In this document: positions 11,693 through 23,772 of the stretch, piece after piece | Layout of the letters: each line of letters begins with the position of its first letter | Numbering within the stretch: position 1 is the first letter of the stretch | DNA from: Diatrype stigma | Lineage: Eukaryota; Ascomycota; Sordariomycetes; Xylariales; Diatrypaceae | DNA length: 64,000 bases | Direction: 5' to 3' | Assembly (NCBI GenBank): GCA_022225965.2 | Contig: JAKJXP020000015.1 | Span: forward strand, 533,750 to 597,749 | Translations under genes and position numbers: made by a program | The notes under the pieces: generated by a model | Databases searched by the model: none | What the model was told of the DNA's origin: nothing | The model's input: only the letters and a program-made list of their open reading frames with translations

Positions 11693-14600
11693 TTAAGTAG
11701 GTGAGGGGCTCATAGTCTCTCGAGCACTCTTCAGGCTACCGTCGCTACCGCTCGCGCTGCTACTACGATCGCTCGCCATTTCGCCGCCATTGATGTTGCC
11801 ACCGGAATTGGAGCGTCGGACCATCATAGGTGAGAACTCGAAGCCAGGAGGCGGCGCTCGAAACCCAATAGCCCCAACCTTGTTAGTGTTGTTGCTGTTG
11901 TGATTGAGGACACCGGACGAGCCAACGGCAGCGCCAACACCTCCGTTTCCGTCCATTTCGTCGTCCGTAGCACTACTCTGGGTGAAACCGGAAACGTCGC
12001 TGAGCATCGATGACGAACGGCCCCTGGACTTAGTTGCGAGATGATGAGGATGATGCGGGTGTGCGTGAGGTACAACAGCGGCCGTCTGCGGCGTGAACGC
12101 AGGCGCTAGAGGCGATGGGCCCCAGAGAGACGAGTTGTAGAGACTGTTGTTCCAGGCAGCGGTCGACTCGAACGAAGGAGCATGCGACACAGTGCTTTGC
12201 AGCTGCGCACTCTGAAGTTGTGCGGCAGATGCAGGTGGCGAGAAGTGAGCAACAGCATTGGCGTCGGAGAAGTCCAGCGTTGCTGCAAAGGCGTAGGCTG
12301 CTTGTTGCTGAGTGTGAAAGTTGTCAAGTTCGGTTTTCAGGACCACATTCTCTTGATCTTTCTTGTAAATATGCGCCTCATTGTCGTTGATCCTTTCAAT
12401 GAGGTCGCGCTCCACACTGGCGACGTCGTTCTCGTAGGTCTCCCTAGCTTGCCGTCTCCGTTCCGCCTCGTCAAGTCCGCGCGCGTTGGCATCAGCGATG
12501 CGTGCATGCTCCCCCTCAACCTTGGCAATGCGAGTGCTGAGCTTGTTCCGTTTCGTCTGGAGACTCGTTTTCTCCTCCTCAAGGCCCTTGAGACCGTTGT
12601 CGACGGTTGACTTGAAGCGCTTGAATGCGGCAACGGCCCCATCATATTTGGCTTTCTCCTTGTTCCACAAGGACTGCTTAGATTTCCAGGCAGACCTCAA
12701 GGTCTCTGGGATGGTTTCGAAGTCCTTCAGCTCTGCCTCCAGAGTTGCGATAGCTTGCTCGGCCTGCTTCTGCTGTGTCAGGTTTTGCTGGATTTTCTGC
12801 CGTAGCTTGTCGTCGCCCGTGCCGGCCGACTGAACTGCAGCAGACAGTTTCTCGTTTTCCTTCTTCATGGCGTTCGTCTTGCGATGAAACTCCTTTCGTG
12901 AGGCTTTTTGACGGGACTTCTCTTCTGCCAGTTTGCTTTCAGCAGCAGCGATGGAAGTCCTGAGGGTCGTCATTGGCGAGTCTGGACGCAGCGAGCGTTG
13001 ACCCGGTGCTTTCGAGGTGCTCGTATCTACATCGGCCGATTTGGCCTGAGTGGTCCTAACACTCGTCGAAAATATGACCTCGTGCGTCAAAGTGCTGATG
13101 AACTCGCACTCGTAGTTGGACATAGGGGTCAAACCATAAATGTCCCCACTCCACCTAATCCCCTCCCCATGATCCTCGGGATGTTCGATCGGCGTCATTC
13201 GCGTCGGCTGCCAGACAGCATTGTTGACCCTTACGTAGAACGGCATGGTAAGGTCGACCATCGGGTTCTCCCGCTGTGCTTCGGAGACATGGTGGGGAGG
13301 GAAGTGGCTCGTGTTAAAGCACACTTCGTCGCATCCGACGTAAGATACCCAGATCTGTCCAGGCTGCGTGTTGAAAGGGGCATTCCCCAGGTTATGTATG
13401 TCCGTAGCATTCGAACCAGCAGATTCGGAAGCGGCATGAGTAAGTTCATATTCCTTCACCACCACAATTTTCGTACTTGCTAGAGCAGCCCAAAGTGGCT
13501 GCCTAGTCCGTATCTGAGCACTCTGTTTTCTTTTCTTTTTCGTTGTTAAAGCATTGGAGCTCTGCAGGGCAGCAGCGTCAGTATCCGGCGTCAAAAACCC
13601 ACCGTCGGCGTCCATCATATAGCTTTTGCCAGCTTCAGGATCGGCGGCGCTCTGAGCCAGACTGTCACGGCGCTCCCGCCGCAGATACCAGTCGCGAATA
13701 TATTTAACTAAACCTTGCGTTAAGATGTGAATTGCTAGTAAGCTCCTAACCCAGCCTAACCACCCAGCTTGCACCCTATCGTAGCCTCGGATGGAATCCA
13801 AAGATTCGAGCGGATCATCGAGATCGGACGTCAAAAAGCGGCTCGAGCCCAAGAGGTATCCGATGGGCGAGTACTTCATCTTGGTGTGGCGTAGGCCATG
13901 GGAGAGCAGGATCATGCTCAGGCATATTAGAGAATTTTTCATGGATCCCCCATCCCGTGAACTAGAACCACCGCCCAAGCCAAGTGCAATGACCATCTGT
14001 GCGAGATCGAGGATGATATGCTGTATGGGACCCCAAAGAAATAGCCAGATGAGGAGCACGATACCGTCGACACAGATGACCGTCGCCAACGAAGGAGCAC
14101 CGAGGTTCCACTCGAAAACGTCGCTGAAAGTCAGGCCACTGCTCGTGGTAACAAAGGTCAGAAGGGTGAAGAGCATGTAGATGCCGGACAAAGCAATAGG
14201 GGGGATCTGCATCAGGATAATAAGAATGGCAATAGTATCCTGCAAGGGACACGACCGAAGGACGGTCAGCGCGAAGTCGAGAGGACCTGGGTCTCGATGT
14301 ACGTTAGTGTTCTTGGTAGCGTTTACATCGATCCGTCTGTGGTTCTCTTGGGCGGCAGCATGTCCGTTTCCGAGGTGAGAATTGTACGACTCGGAGGAAG
14401 AGGACTCGGAATAGCCGCCCAATGAAGCCCTCCTCAGCGACTCGGCCGTTCTGTGCTCGGCGGCCATCTCGGGGGTGGCGGGAGGGAACTTGGAATAGCC
14501 GTTGGTGATTGTATACGGGGGCGGCGTCGAGGGAATTGGTGTGGAAGCGGCATCGTCAGCTGGTCTGCCGACAGCGTTACCATCCAAAGGGCCCTGACTT

Positions 14601-14713
14601 TTCTGTTTGACGACGCGCTTTCCGGGCCCGACTAAGCCATTCTCGTGTCTAGTGTCGCGATGGTGTTGTGAAGCGCCCTGCTGTCTCTTTGCCGAGGAGG
14701 GAGCGCGAGGCAT
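11693..14713 (-). CDS. acrB: AcrB-like ubiquitination-network signalling protein
   Basis: An intronless 1006-aa membrane protein matching the fungal AcrB family (linked in Aspergillus to acriflavine resistance and to the CreB/CreC/CreD ubiquitin network). The layout is a basic disordered N-terminus (MPRAPSSAKRQQ), hydrophobic segments at about 158-190, 207-247, 260-275 and 317-336, a folded middle part, a long Lys/Glu-rich coiled coil (roughly 570-820), and a Ser/Gly/Asn-rich tail ending MSPSPT. The reading frame is open for another 92 codons upstream, to an ATG at 14989. I prefer the start at 14713 because the family begins with this basic stretch and the upstream part shows no domain. The assignment rests on recognition of the hydrophobic block, the coiled coil and the overall length. 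Confidence 0.85.
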   Translation of the reverse strand: MPRAPSSAKRQQGASQHHRDTRHENGLVGPGKRVVKQKSQGPLDGNAVGRPADDAASTPIPSTPPPYTITNGYSKFPPATPEMAAEHRTAESLRRASLGGYSESSSSESYNSHLGNGHAAAQENHRRIDVNATKNTNVHRDPGPLDFALTVLRSCPLQDTIAILIILMQIPPIALSGIYMLFTLLTFVTTSSGLTFSDVFEWNLGAPSLATVICVDGIVLLIWLFLWGPIQHIILDLAQMVIALGLGGGSSSRDGGSMKNSLICLSMILLSHGLRHTKMKYSPIGYLLGSSRFLTSDLDDPLESLDSIRGYDRVQAGWLGWVRSLLAIHILTQGLVKYIRDWYLRRERRDSLAQSAADPEAGKSYMMDADGGFLTPDTDAAALQSSNALTTKKKRKQSAQIRTRQPLWAALASTKIVVVKEYELTHAASESAGSNATDIHNLGNAPFNTQPGQIWVSYVGCDEVCFNTSHFPPHHVSEAQRENPMVDLTMPFYVRVNNAVWQPTRMTPIEHPEDHGEGIRWSGDIYGLTPMSNYECEFISTLTHEVIFSTSVRTTQAKSADVDTSTSKAPGQRSLRPDSPMTTLRTSIAAAESKLAEEKSRQKASRKEFHRKTNAMKKENEKLSAAVQSAGTGDDKLRQKIQQNLTQQKQAEQAIATLEAELKDFETIPETLRSAWKSKQSLWNKEKAKYDGAVAAFKRFKSTVDNGLKGLEEEKTSLQTKRNKLSTRIAKVEGEHARIADANARGLDEAERRRQARETYENDVASVERDLIERINDNEAHIYKKDQENVVLKTELDNFHTQQQAAYAFAATLDFSDANAVAHFSPPASAAQLQSAQLQSTVSHAPSFESTAAWNNSLYNSSLWGPSPLAPAFTPQTAAVVPHAHPHHPHHLATKSRGRSSSMLSDVSGFTQSSATDDEMDGNGGVGAAVGSSGVLNHNSNNTNKVGAIGFRAPPPGFEFSPMMVRRSNSGGNINGGEMASDRSSSASGSDGSLKSARETMSPSPT

Positions 14714-17700
14714 ACGACAGTTGGACGTCGTGGCTACTGATCCGACCCAGAAGCCAAGTTCCGAGCCAGACAGCCGACCAATTTTACCGAATGGCTGACC
14801 GTACCTGGTGAGGATCCGCAAGTCGGCGTCGTGCTCGGGCGTCGTTCTCGTCGCCGGCGCAACGACCAGAGTAGACTCAAATTCTACTAGAGTTGTCGTT
14901 AGGGTTTGTCGCAAACTTTCCCGGAAGGGTAGGCCGTGTTCATTTCCGGGGAAGGTTTCGAAACGGTCGGAATTTGGTGCTGCATTCACAACAGGAACAG
15001 GGGTGGTGGGGGCTCAGCAGCGAGGCCGATAACCTTATGTATTGTACGAACGATATGATAAGTAAAGGCAAGGTCGCCCAAGAGAGCCGGTAGCGATGTC
15101 CAAGTCAGAATTATATGTTGGTGCAAGAAAGCACTACGCTACGGGCGTATGTATATACAGAGGCATCCGTGGGTGCGGACGTCGTCTTGGGAGGGGGTTC
15201 GAGTCGGTGGTTCTCGAGAACGTGAAGGAATCAACAAGATCCAATTCGATTAGTTGGAGCAATGGAATCGGGTGTGGGAAAAGCTGGTACAAGTAAAAAG
15301 GCGTGAAAAGGGACAAAGGAGGCTGCTGCTGAAAAGATGGCTTAGCGCCAGAGCACTAACATTGGTGACTAACTACAAATATACATGCCTACGAGGTAAG
15401 CTACATATACAGTGTGCTGCTTCCGTGTTTGAACTGTGGGCATGAAAGAATCGAGCACCAAAAATACAGCACTCAGTGGCATACAGTAGATACAGTACAT
15501 AGTATAAGCGGACGCACAGATTGAATCGTCACCAACTGCCATGGCACAGTGCTTCGACATACTAGGTACTACCTAGGTAGGCAACTATGCATAGTTATAA
15601 TTCATTGATTGCTATTGATTGTTTGTCCAAAGCATATCTCTTTGTTGTAGTCAATTCATGGTGGCTACCTAGGTAATAAGACCTCGTATCGTGTGTGAAT
15701 GAGATAGAAAACTGCTTCCTTACAGTGGTGATATATGTTATCTATCTACCAATATAGGTATCTGATACTCTCCCTCCTTTTCGCTCTTGGGGCATCGCGG
15801 GGCACCACTAAAGAAAGCTATGGATGTCGCGTGTCACGAATGGCACCTGCTTACTCCCCAGACTCCCTGGCGGCGCATGCTAGTTGCATTTACATGTAAG
15901 CATTTTCGCTGAAACGGAGGCTGATCAAGGATAGCGGGCCGCCTATCGGACGCTGCCGTCGAATCAATCGCCGAGGTCTGGGGGGCATTTGGCAGATCTT
16001 CTGGGACAAGTGACAGCCCTTTTATAGCTTTTTATGGATCCCGCGGCTACGACAAGCTTGGAAGGCAGGAAGGCAGGAAGGCAACGAAGGCATACATAGA
16101 TACATAGTATGTAGTTACCTAGGTATGTAGTTACCTACAATCCAGCCTATCGTGCCTATCCACCTATTCACACAGCCCGAACATTATACTCAGTACGTAG
16201 ACATGCTCAGTCCCTACCTAGGTACATATAGACAACAAATTCATGACCTTAACTCACTACCAGGTATCTACCCTATAGGCTCAGTGCACTCCGCACGCCC
16301 GCCCGCCTGCTTGCTGCAGACATCATATTGCAACGGTTACGCCATGTTGAACTCTAAATTGGCATATACGAAGTCCTCCTGGACTTCCATCGACATTCAA
16401 CACATGCATACCTAACTACACCCTTTCGTCATTGGGCTCCCTCTGGAGGCGTCAGCGGCCCTTCCCAATTGCAGATTCTTCGTAACTGACTCATAGTTGG
16501 TACTGGTGCGAGTAGAGTCAATGCATTCGCTCTAGTGCTGTATCTAGCCGTTCACGTGCTGTTCGAGACTCTACGATGAGCCGAAATACACTGGATCTCG
16601 AAGGATATCGTTCGGCGTTTGGCAGGCGATAGAGGAAGACCCTGCCCTCGGCCCCACATTATGGAACCGTTCACGTAACGACTTTGAAGATAGCGCCGCC
16701 GTGGGTAGGAAAAAACTTCGCTACTACCTAGTATTTTGTGTGTATATCGGTAGTTCGAATAAGGCGAGACTTGGTTATAACAAGCAAATTCGGCAACTAC
16801 CTAGGTTCTTATCTAGACGTGCTAGACTACCACCTACGTTCCCGAGGCTAGATGGTCTTCCGGATGGATACAGTAGGAATATAGCTTGCCATAGAGCCAA
16901 CGACTTTGCAAGATACTACGTAGTATCTATGGTAAGTGCAGGTGGTAGCAATACCGGCTGCCACTGAATTTCAACTCAAGCCGGGCCGAAGCCAGTTTTG
17001 ACAGCTACCTAGGTACATCCTACTTCCGTGGACTATTCCGCAGTGGTATCTAGCGGCTTGACGGTCAGCCTCATGTCTGTGACTATCAGCTTGTATTCCG
17101 TAATTGTGGTGGTTCATCTCTACATAACGCATTGTCATCGTCGTCGCCATATGTCGCTGTATGCAAGGTTTAATATACGGATGTACTGTCTGTGCCGGTA
17201 TGTGCAGCTAAGCCCGGGGGAGGAGCACCCCCAAATCCCCGGGGCGGCACATGAGGTTTTGTCGTCTTCCACATCGTCATAGCCAAGTAAATTATCCTTG
17301 TGTATCTAACCCAATACATCATGATACATGATACATGGTCGATAGGCAGGTATCGTGGGCTGCTGCCTCCGCTGCTGCCTCCCTGCCTCCGATTGCTGCT
17401 TCCAATGGAAGCCTCTTTAAAAGGTCCGGTTCAACCCACGTTATTCCCATCAGGGCAACTCCCATCCTCCCATTCATCGATGTTGCCTTCTCACTGGCTG
17501 AACTGGGTGCTGTCCCTTCCTTGGTGGACTTCCTTGGTGGGCTTTAAGTTCCTCGGTGGACAGTGCGCTGTTAAGAGGTGTGGAACTGTTGCGGAGTCAG
17601 CAAGAAGTCATGCAGCAGCGCTCCAGCCAGTGGCCGCGCCGCAATTTTAACTTGCAGCGTCGATCTTTGCTTAAACCCTTCCCAAGCCTGCCAAGCGATG

Positions 17701-20700
17701 GTTATAGTGGCATCGTCCCGCGCTACCACGCTACGTATGTGTATCATTAAGTCGGTGTGTTTGGTCCTTTATCATCCTTTCCATATCCGTGCTCGTCAAG
17801 TGTTCAAGCACTTCGTAACTACGGATCTTGCTGTCGCTTGTCTTCCAGCGCCGTATTCCAGTGATGAAGCCATCACCGGGGCTATCACCGGGAGAGTTGG
17901 CACGGGCAGCTCGGACACGAAGAGGCAGGATGAAGCTGTGTTGCTAATTATATCACCTGCCACCTGCCACCTGCCATTGCATAGCGCACATGCGCAGTAA
18001 CTGCATTGCACCGGAGCGAGAAGTCGTCGAGGTCGTCTTCTTCGCCTTGCAGATTTGTGCGTACGTAATGGCCAACGTTGGTCGGGATCGAGCGTAAGCA
18101 TTCTTACATATACACGTCTTGTACATGAGCTGGTTCCCACGAGGTGCTGACCACGCGTACAATGACCGTCTTGGTATGTATAGCCTGCCATCTCTCACTG
18201 GTGACTACCACCCAGCCACTGTGTTATGATGACCATGTATGGAAATGTCCGTTGTCGAGACATATGTCAACCAAGTTCCCCAGGCCAAACGTAACAGTCT
18301 CAATAACCAATTAGTATAACAAGATCTCCTTGCGTAGCATATAACGTCCAGAAAAGGACGATACTCCAAAGAAGCATCACCTCGCCACCACTACCACATC
18401 TCATACCAAGCCTACCCTACAAGCGATACTATGAAAGTGCCAACCCCACAGAGCCATGCTGAAAAAAAGGTCGTACTAGACAGAAATAGGAAAGGCGATC
18501 GACTCTTATGCCGGCATTTGAATCGACTATCTATGTAATATCCGAGATCTTTTAGAGTGACAACTGCCACCGCACACGGCGCGTCACCCCAAAACCTCGG
18601 GTGTGGCTGGTCCTAGTCCGGCCTTGCAGTTCTGCAACAGCGATAGCGACAGTGACGGTGTTCCTCGCACAGACAGCAGGCTTAATCAGCATCACGAGAA
18701 CCAGCTCCATCATGTCTTCGGATCGCAGCTGAAAAGGTTCCCTCACATCTCATTAGTCTTGGCCAACGTGCTCGGCAAAGCCTTTATATAAATTCATTTA
18801 TTTACTGTCACTCTCCATCCCATCTTTGCTGTCACTTTGAAGTATTACCCCTCATCGTGGCCCAAGCGTGGAACGTCCGATTCTTCCTACCCGAACCTTG
18901 ATCTGACCTCAATCATCATCCGTAGGTACAGAGGTGGGATGTCAGTCGATACTTAGGCACGTTGGTGCTGTTGGGCTGCCCTGCGGAAATCTCGTCCCCG
19001 AACTACCTTGCGCGCGCATACAGACGAAAACAAGAAATCATCCGTCTTGGCTCTCCCTTCTTATTGCTTGCAATTATGCCGGGACTCATATCTCGACTCT
19101 AGAGATCTGCTGTGCGAGGTAGGTATCGTCGCGGTTCCAACCTACCGCTCCAATAAAGACGACCAGGTTGCCCCTGGCCAGCCTGGGTAAGGTAGGTCGC
19201 AAAACCAGGTAGTCATCAGATTTCTACCCCGCGAGACAATCCAAAGCTCCAACTCCATGTGCGGAATATCACATCGTTACCCCTCATTAACTTATATCAC
19301 ATACCCGCTAAGTATATGATAGTTGCTGTTGCTATGCAGCATTCAACCTCTTGCGTTATCAGAGCTGTGCCAATTACAAGACCTCGACGTCCACTTCGCA
19401 GTGAAAGATGGGGAAGAGAACCAGGATGCAGTCGCGCTGTCCCGCGTGCGTGCATCGTGATCGTACGAGTTCGCCATCGTCCCCTGCGCCATGAGAACCG
19501 CAGATCTTGGGACTATACAGAAGCCTCAGCCGAGCCGTAGCAATCTACCAACCTAAAAGAGCGCCTGTTCGCCCGGCTTTACCAAGATAAGCAAACTAAC
19601 CCCTAACTAGTTCATGACTTTTACACAGTGGATGCTACAGTAGCCTTCGCGATAAGCTCTATTCTGCCAGTTTAAAATTATAGTTATAGTAGATGCAAAA
19701 TATGGTGACATCGTGGGGCTTATTTTCTTTACGGGGTATTATTTTTCGACTACTTCCTCCATGGTCATGAAAATCTGAACTGAGTCTGTCAACAGCATTA
19801 TAGGCCCCTGAATTGACCTTGGGCTACCTACCTCGTGGCCCTTCTTATTGAGATCCATCACGAGCCCAACTGTGGCCTCCCCCTTTTGACTCCGATTGTA
19901 TTCAACGTGCAGTATGGACACCAGGTAAACCTTCAACACCTTCTCTCCAGATATGCCAGTCGAGATAGGATTTCAAGCACTGACTTTGTGTCCAATCTAA
20001 TGGCTGGCCTGGCGGTCTATTGTTTCTTTTCTATTGTTTTCCTTTCTTTTTTTCGGTGGCGCACCTCGCCCGGGGCTCTGGGGGCGAGAATGCACCATAT
20101 AGGGGCTATCCGCCGCATCGGAACGGCGATGGCGGGCACTAACCGTAGGATTCGGGAACGCCCCCAATGGGTAGCTATTGGGTACGGGGGAGGAACGTGG
20201 CGTGCCACGCCCACGAATACGGACAAGGCTGCTCAGCCGCAGGGCATTATTACCTAGGTATCTGTGTAGGTATGCATTGTCACCCGAGCGTGCATTCCGT
20301 ATTACGCCACCAAACCAAGCCAACGAAGCGGCCTACCGAAAAACTGAGCCAACCCAACAAACTGTGCTGGCCTGAAACCAGTTGTGTTACCCTGCGCCGC
20401 ATGACTATGCCGCCCGGCTTACGAATATTGTACACCTATGTCTACTCGCGAGGCGCGGGCGGGAAAGAACGATAGCTGCTGCATGCCACTTGTCAGCTAT
20501 TTATAGAGCATCGTACATGATTGGAATGTTTACCATCAAGACGTAGCACAGTGGGTGGAGTTGGCCCATTCTTGATTGCAGCGACTGTAGATACGTGAGA
20601 TATGGACTCCTTTTGCTTCTGCCAACATTAACAAGCTGAATATATATCAGGATTGGTTTGAAACCAACACTGAGCCTTGTGCCAGTTCCTTTGCGGCAGC

Positions 20701-21748
20701 GGTAAGCAGGGTGTATAATGTTGGTGCAATTCCCGTGAGGCGTGCATATTACACCATGGCTTCAGCGACAACGCACTTCGTTGTAACACCACTAAGACCA
20801 ACAGCTGAATATGAACATATCTTGCGATACCTACGTCAAATACGGTCCTATCTCATGTTTCCATGAGTTACAAATAGACTAAATAATGATATGCCATGAC
20901 ACTGACACTGGGATCTTGTCTTAGGAGGGTCTTGTTTGGAGGGCGGAGAACAGATTATCTCAAGTGACCGTTTCCAACCCCCATCTCGTTCGTTACCTAT
21001 ACCTTAGACCATTCTCTATCAAAGCTCGTCCGAAGACGTGTCCGAGCGTAGAGCCGACCCGGTTCTGGAAAGTCGAGCTCAAACCTAGCAAGTAGCGTGC
21101 CAGCATAATCCAGGAGAATAGGCTTACCAAGCTTCACTAGTCAGTCTCTCAGGAGAGGCTCGGTCGTAGATGATGGACGATGGACCAGCAAGGCCACTCG
21201 GTCTGTGAAGTCCATTTCGTGCTCTTTCTACTACATCGCGCACAAAATGCGTCCAGAGAGCGAACGAGAGGCTCGAGGAGCGTAGAGACTGTGTCTCGCG
21301 TCCTCGAGCATTTTGTGAAGCGGCAGCCTTCCTCAAGTTGTAACAAAGAATGGGAAAATTCCCCGAAACAATCCTCAGGGCGACGACATTGCTGAGATTC
21401 GAAGCCTCCAGGGATTACGGTGGCTGCCCACATTGCGGCAGAGGTGCGCGATGCCTCAACCTTGCGCCTCGTTGGGTCACTTCAGTCATACTTACATCAA
21501 AACCAATATCACCATACTTTCCTGTTCTGCAGAGGGGTCACTTAGTAGAAGTCACTTCTCATACTTGCCAAAATATAGTCTGTTATTAGAGATAGAACTA
21601 CGTACGAATCATTTCGATATTCCTAGTAGGCTCTTCATAGACTACACACCTGACATCAGATTTGAAAAGAAGTTTAAAGGAATCACCGTCCCATATCGAC
21701 GGTGGTGGGAGTTACGGGGTAGGTAGGTCAGTCGAGTCCACCAGACCC
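14714..21748. other. 7-kb gene-poor spacer
   Basis: The 5' 280 bp carry the acrB leader. The rest shows only short, unconserved open frames. It does hold six of the seven TACCTAGGTA palindromes noted between 15.57 and 20.26 kb plus related TACCTAC/GTAGGTA runs, and a GGAAGGCA triplication near 16060-16085. There is no transposase, reverse transcriptase, tRNA or rRNA that I can recognise. It could contain unannotated non-coding transcripts or decayed elements. Confidence 0.5.
15570..20260. repeat. dispersed perfect palindrome TACCTAGGTA
   Basis: The ten-base palindrome TACCTAGGTA occurs exactly at 15570, 15666, 16116, 16215, 17006 and 20251, with near-copies (for example at 16798). Another exact copy is at 4792, just after the P450 stop. 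Copies are never within the coding exons I modelled. They are often flanked by further GTAGGTA/TACCTAC units, so slippage or a short dispersed element is the simplest origin. Confidence 0.7.
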
Positions 21749-22027
21749 TTAATCGTCGCAGCTGGCACAGCAGCCGTGGCTGCACTTCCGGCAAGTGGTA
21801 TGATCCTGAGATGTCATAGTGCCACACTTGCAGCAGGTCCATCCATCGGCAGAGTCAACCACTCCAGAGCCGAAGAGCAGAGCCTCCTCTTCAGAGACAG
21901 CCGGGGCTTGGATGGGGCTGGGGGTGAATGGTGCGGCATCGGCGAACGGGGTGGGCATGGCAGCGGTCGGCCTGTCCTCAGGGAAAACCTGAATAGTGGA
22001 GATGTTGGTGAATGTGAAGGTAGACAT
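21749..22027 (-). CDS. small cysteine-rich protein with C-terminal zinc-ribbon-like motif
   Basis: A 92-aa single-exon protein. The first 60 residues are Pro/Ala/Thr-rich and probably disordered. The last 30 hold eight cysteines and two histidines (WTCCKCGTMTSQ, then TCRKCSHGCCASC), spaced like a treble-clef or RanBP2-type zinc ribbon (C-x-C ... C-x2-C-x3-C). I do not recognise a named family, but the dense, regular cysteine pattern, the clean ATG and the stop argue for a real gene. The region upstream of the ATG holds a long (CA)n tract in the sense direction, and a TATAAG lies about 170 bp upstream. It could bind zinc and mediate RNA or protein contacts; the function is unknown. Confidence 0.72.
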   Translation of the reverse strand: MSTFTFTNISTIQVFPEDRPTAAMPTPFADAAPFTPSPIQAPAVSEEEALLFGSGVVDSADGWTCCKCGTMTSQDHTTCRKCSHGCCASCDD

Positions 22028-22096
22028 CTTGGCTGTGATTTTTGTGTGTTGTGAGTGTTTGTAAGTGTGAGAGTATCTGTAAGTGTGTATGAGTGT

Positions 22097-22146
<50 letters not shown>

Positions 22147-23529
22147 AATGATGAGAGAAGCAAGACCGATTACCTTACGAACCGGCCAACGTTCTTATAC
22201 TAATCTTAGGAAGTGATATTATTGAGATCTAACTATTCTGTATTCAAATAGTCTTATCGTTGACATGAACACTGTCTGTTTTCGTCTAGAAAACTGTACT
22301 CGTTTCTTTACACGATGCGACAAGGCAACGCCGCTGGGAGAGGGAAAATTGGTCTCTCTGCCCATAGCCAAATACTGTAATAAGACTTTGACATGGTATA
22401 ATGTTCCAAAACTATATCTTCTTGTCGGAATTGTTGTGAGTTAACGGAACGACCTTTGTTCTATTTTTCCATTGGTAGGGGCTATTGTAGTGTGTAGAAT
22501 GGCATTGTTCCTCCCTAACACAGCTGCTTTTCTCCTCAATGGGCGTAGAACTTGGAACAAATCCACTTGAACCATCAAAACCTCTAACGTCACATTATCG
22601 CTGCGGATAGTCTACGTTGTCGAATGTACCAGCTGCGAGTCAGAGCGGCGATCCCCTCCGTCTCTGTTATTATTGGTGTCTAATATTCAATATAGACCTT
22701 CGTCTAATCTGAGCGGGTTGTTTACCTAGTAAGTATGTGGAAGAGAAGTCTAGGCCAGGAAAGCCCCAGGGAGATCGATGCAGAGTCGAAACATAGCTAT
22801 GGAAGGCAGCTGGGAGAAGAAAAACCCTTCTTGGTCCCGGGCATCGTTGGTCCATGGTGAAAAGCAGTCTGACCTCAGGCGGGAGCACATGACGGGACCG
22901 AAGTTCGCGACACAGGCTGGCTTTCATTACAAGTGAGAAAAAACAACTTCGTATCGTAAAATCCCCATCACCTTCCAATGAAAAGGCGCAGTTTGATAGA
23001 GCTCTCCGAACGGGACGACCGTGGCGGAGGGGGCGATGTATGCTATCTCTGTGACGAGTCAAGTATCATCTGCCTGCGCACCAAAACGGGCCTTGATTAT
23101 CCTTGTGGAGGTGAGATTTACGTTTAACTCACTACACCTAAGACACGAGGACGAAGAAGTTGCCGTGAATTATGGATGCTGGTTTTCCAAGGAGTGTTCT
23201 CGCGTTCCGGCTCTACTTCATCGGAACGTTCGTCTCACATCGACGGGATTCCCCAGAATCCTCATACAGAGCAGCCCGCGGTGATGGTCGAAGTGACCAC
23301 TATATAATGATAGCCAAGACGTCACTGGGGTAAGCAGCAGTATAAGTATAGGAGAGATGGAAAATCGAAGTGTTGCGTTCATTCTCCCCTGATTTAATAG
23401 GGGATGTTCAGGAGGTCGAGCAGTTGTCCTCAGCCGGCCACGGTCCGAGTTGTAGCGGCTCCAGGCCAGGCCCCACCAACCAACCAGGAAGCCAGGTTCA
23501 TGGTAGAGTGGGGCACTGAGCTTAATTGA
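22028..23529. other. intergenic, small zinc protein to PRI2 promoter
   Basis: About 1.5 kb between divergent genes. It contains the GT microsatellite described separately. The remaining frames are short and lack family signals. I see no RNA gene. Confidence 0.5.
22099..22145. repeat. (GT)n microsatellite
   Basis: About 23 uninterrupted GT units, extended outward by GTGTAAGTGT variants. It lies 70-120 bp before the ATG of the small zinc protein, so on that strand it would form a (CA)n leader or core-promoter tract. Confidence 0.9.
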
Positions 23530-23570
23530 CAGTCGCGACTCTCCAACGCGACTTTAGACTTTAGACGCGT
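23530..23570. promoter_or_regulatory. MluI cell-cycle box cluster upstream of PRI2
   Basis: ACGCGT at 23565-23570 is a perfect MCB, about 200 bp before the PRI2 ATG. Two further CGCG cores stand just upstream (GTCGCGAC near 23532 and AACGCGA near 23545). In yeasts the MBF complex drives G1/S replication genes through such boxes. The cluster fits the gene it precedes; binding here is inferred. Confidence 0.6.
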
Positions 23571-23683
23571 TTTAGTTAATTAATAGTCAATTACATACGG
23601 GCAGGTGTTAAGTGGTCAATCTACGAAGTAACCAGCTTGAATCTTTATCAGCATCAACTCGGACGGGAGAGTCAACGACGATA

Positions 23684-23733
23684 ACCACGAAGCCACGAAG
23701 ACATAAAGCCACGAAGTCACGAAGACACGAAGA
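23684..23733. repeat. CACGAAG short repeats in PRI2 leader
   Basis: Five copies of CACGAAG within 50 bp, spaced irregularly by 0-9 nt, 40-90 bp before the PRI2 start codon. They probably lie in the 5' untranslated region. No function is known to me. Confidence 0.75.
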
Positions 23734-23772
23734 TAGAATAGACCCGAGTATAGCATCACAGCATCGCCCAAG

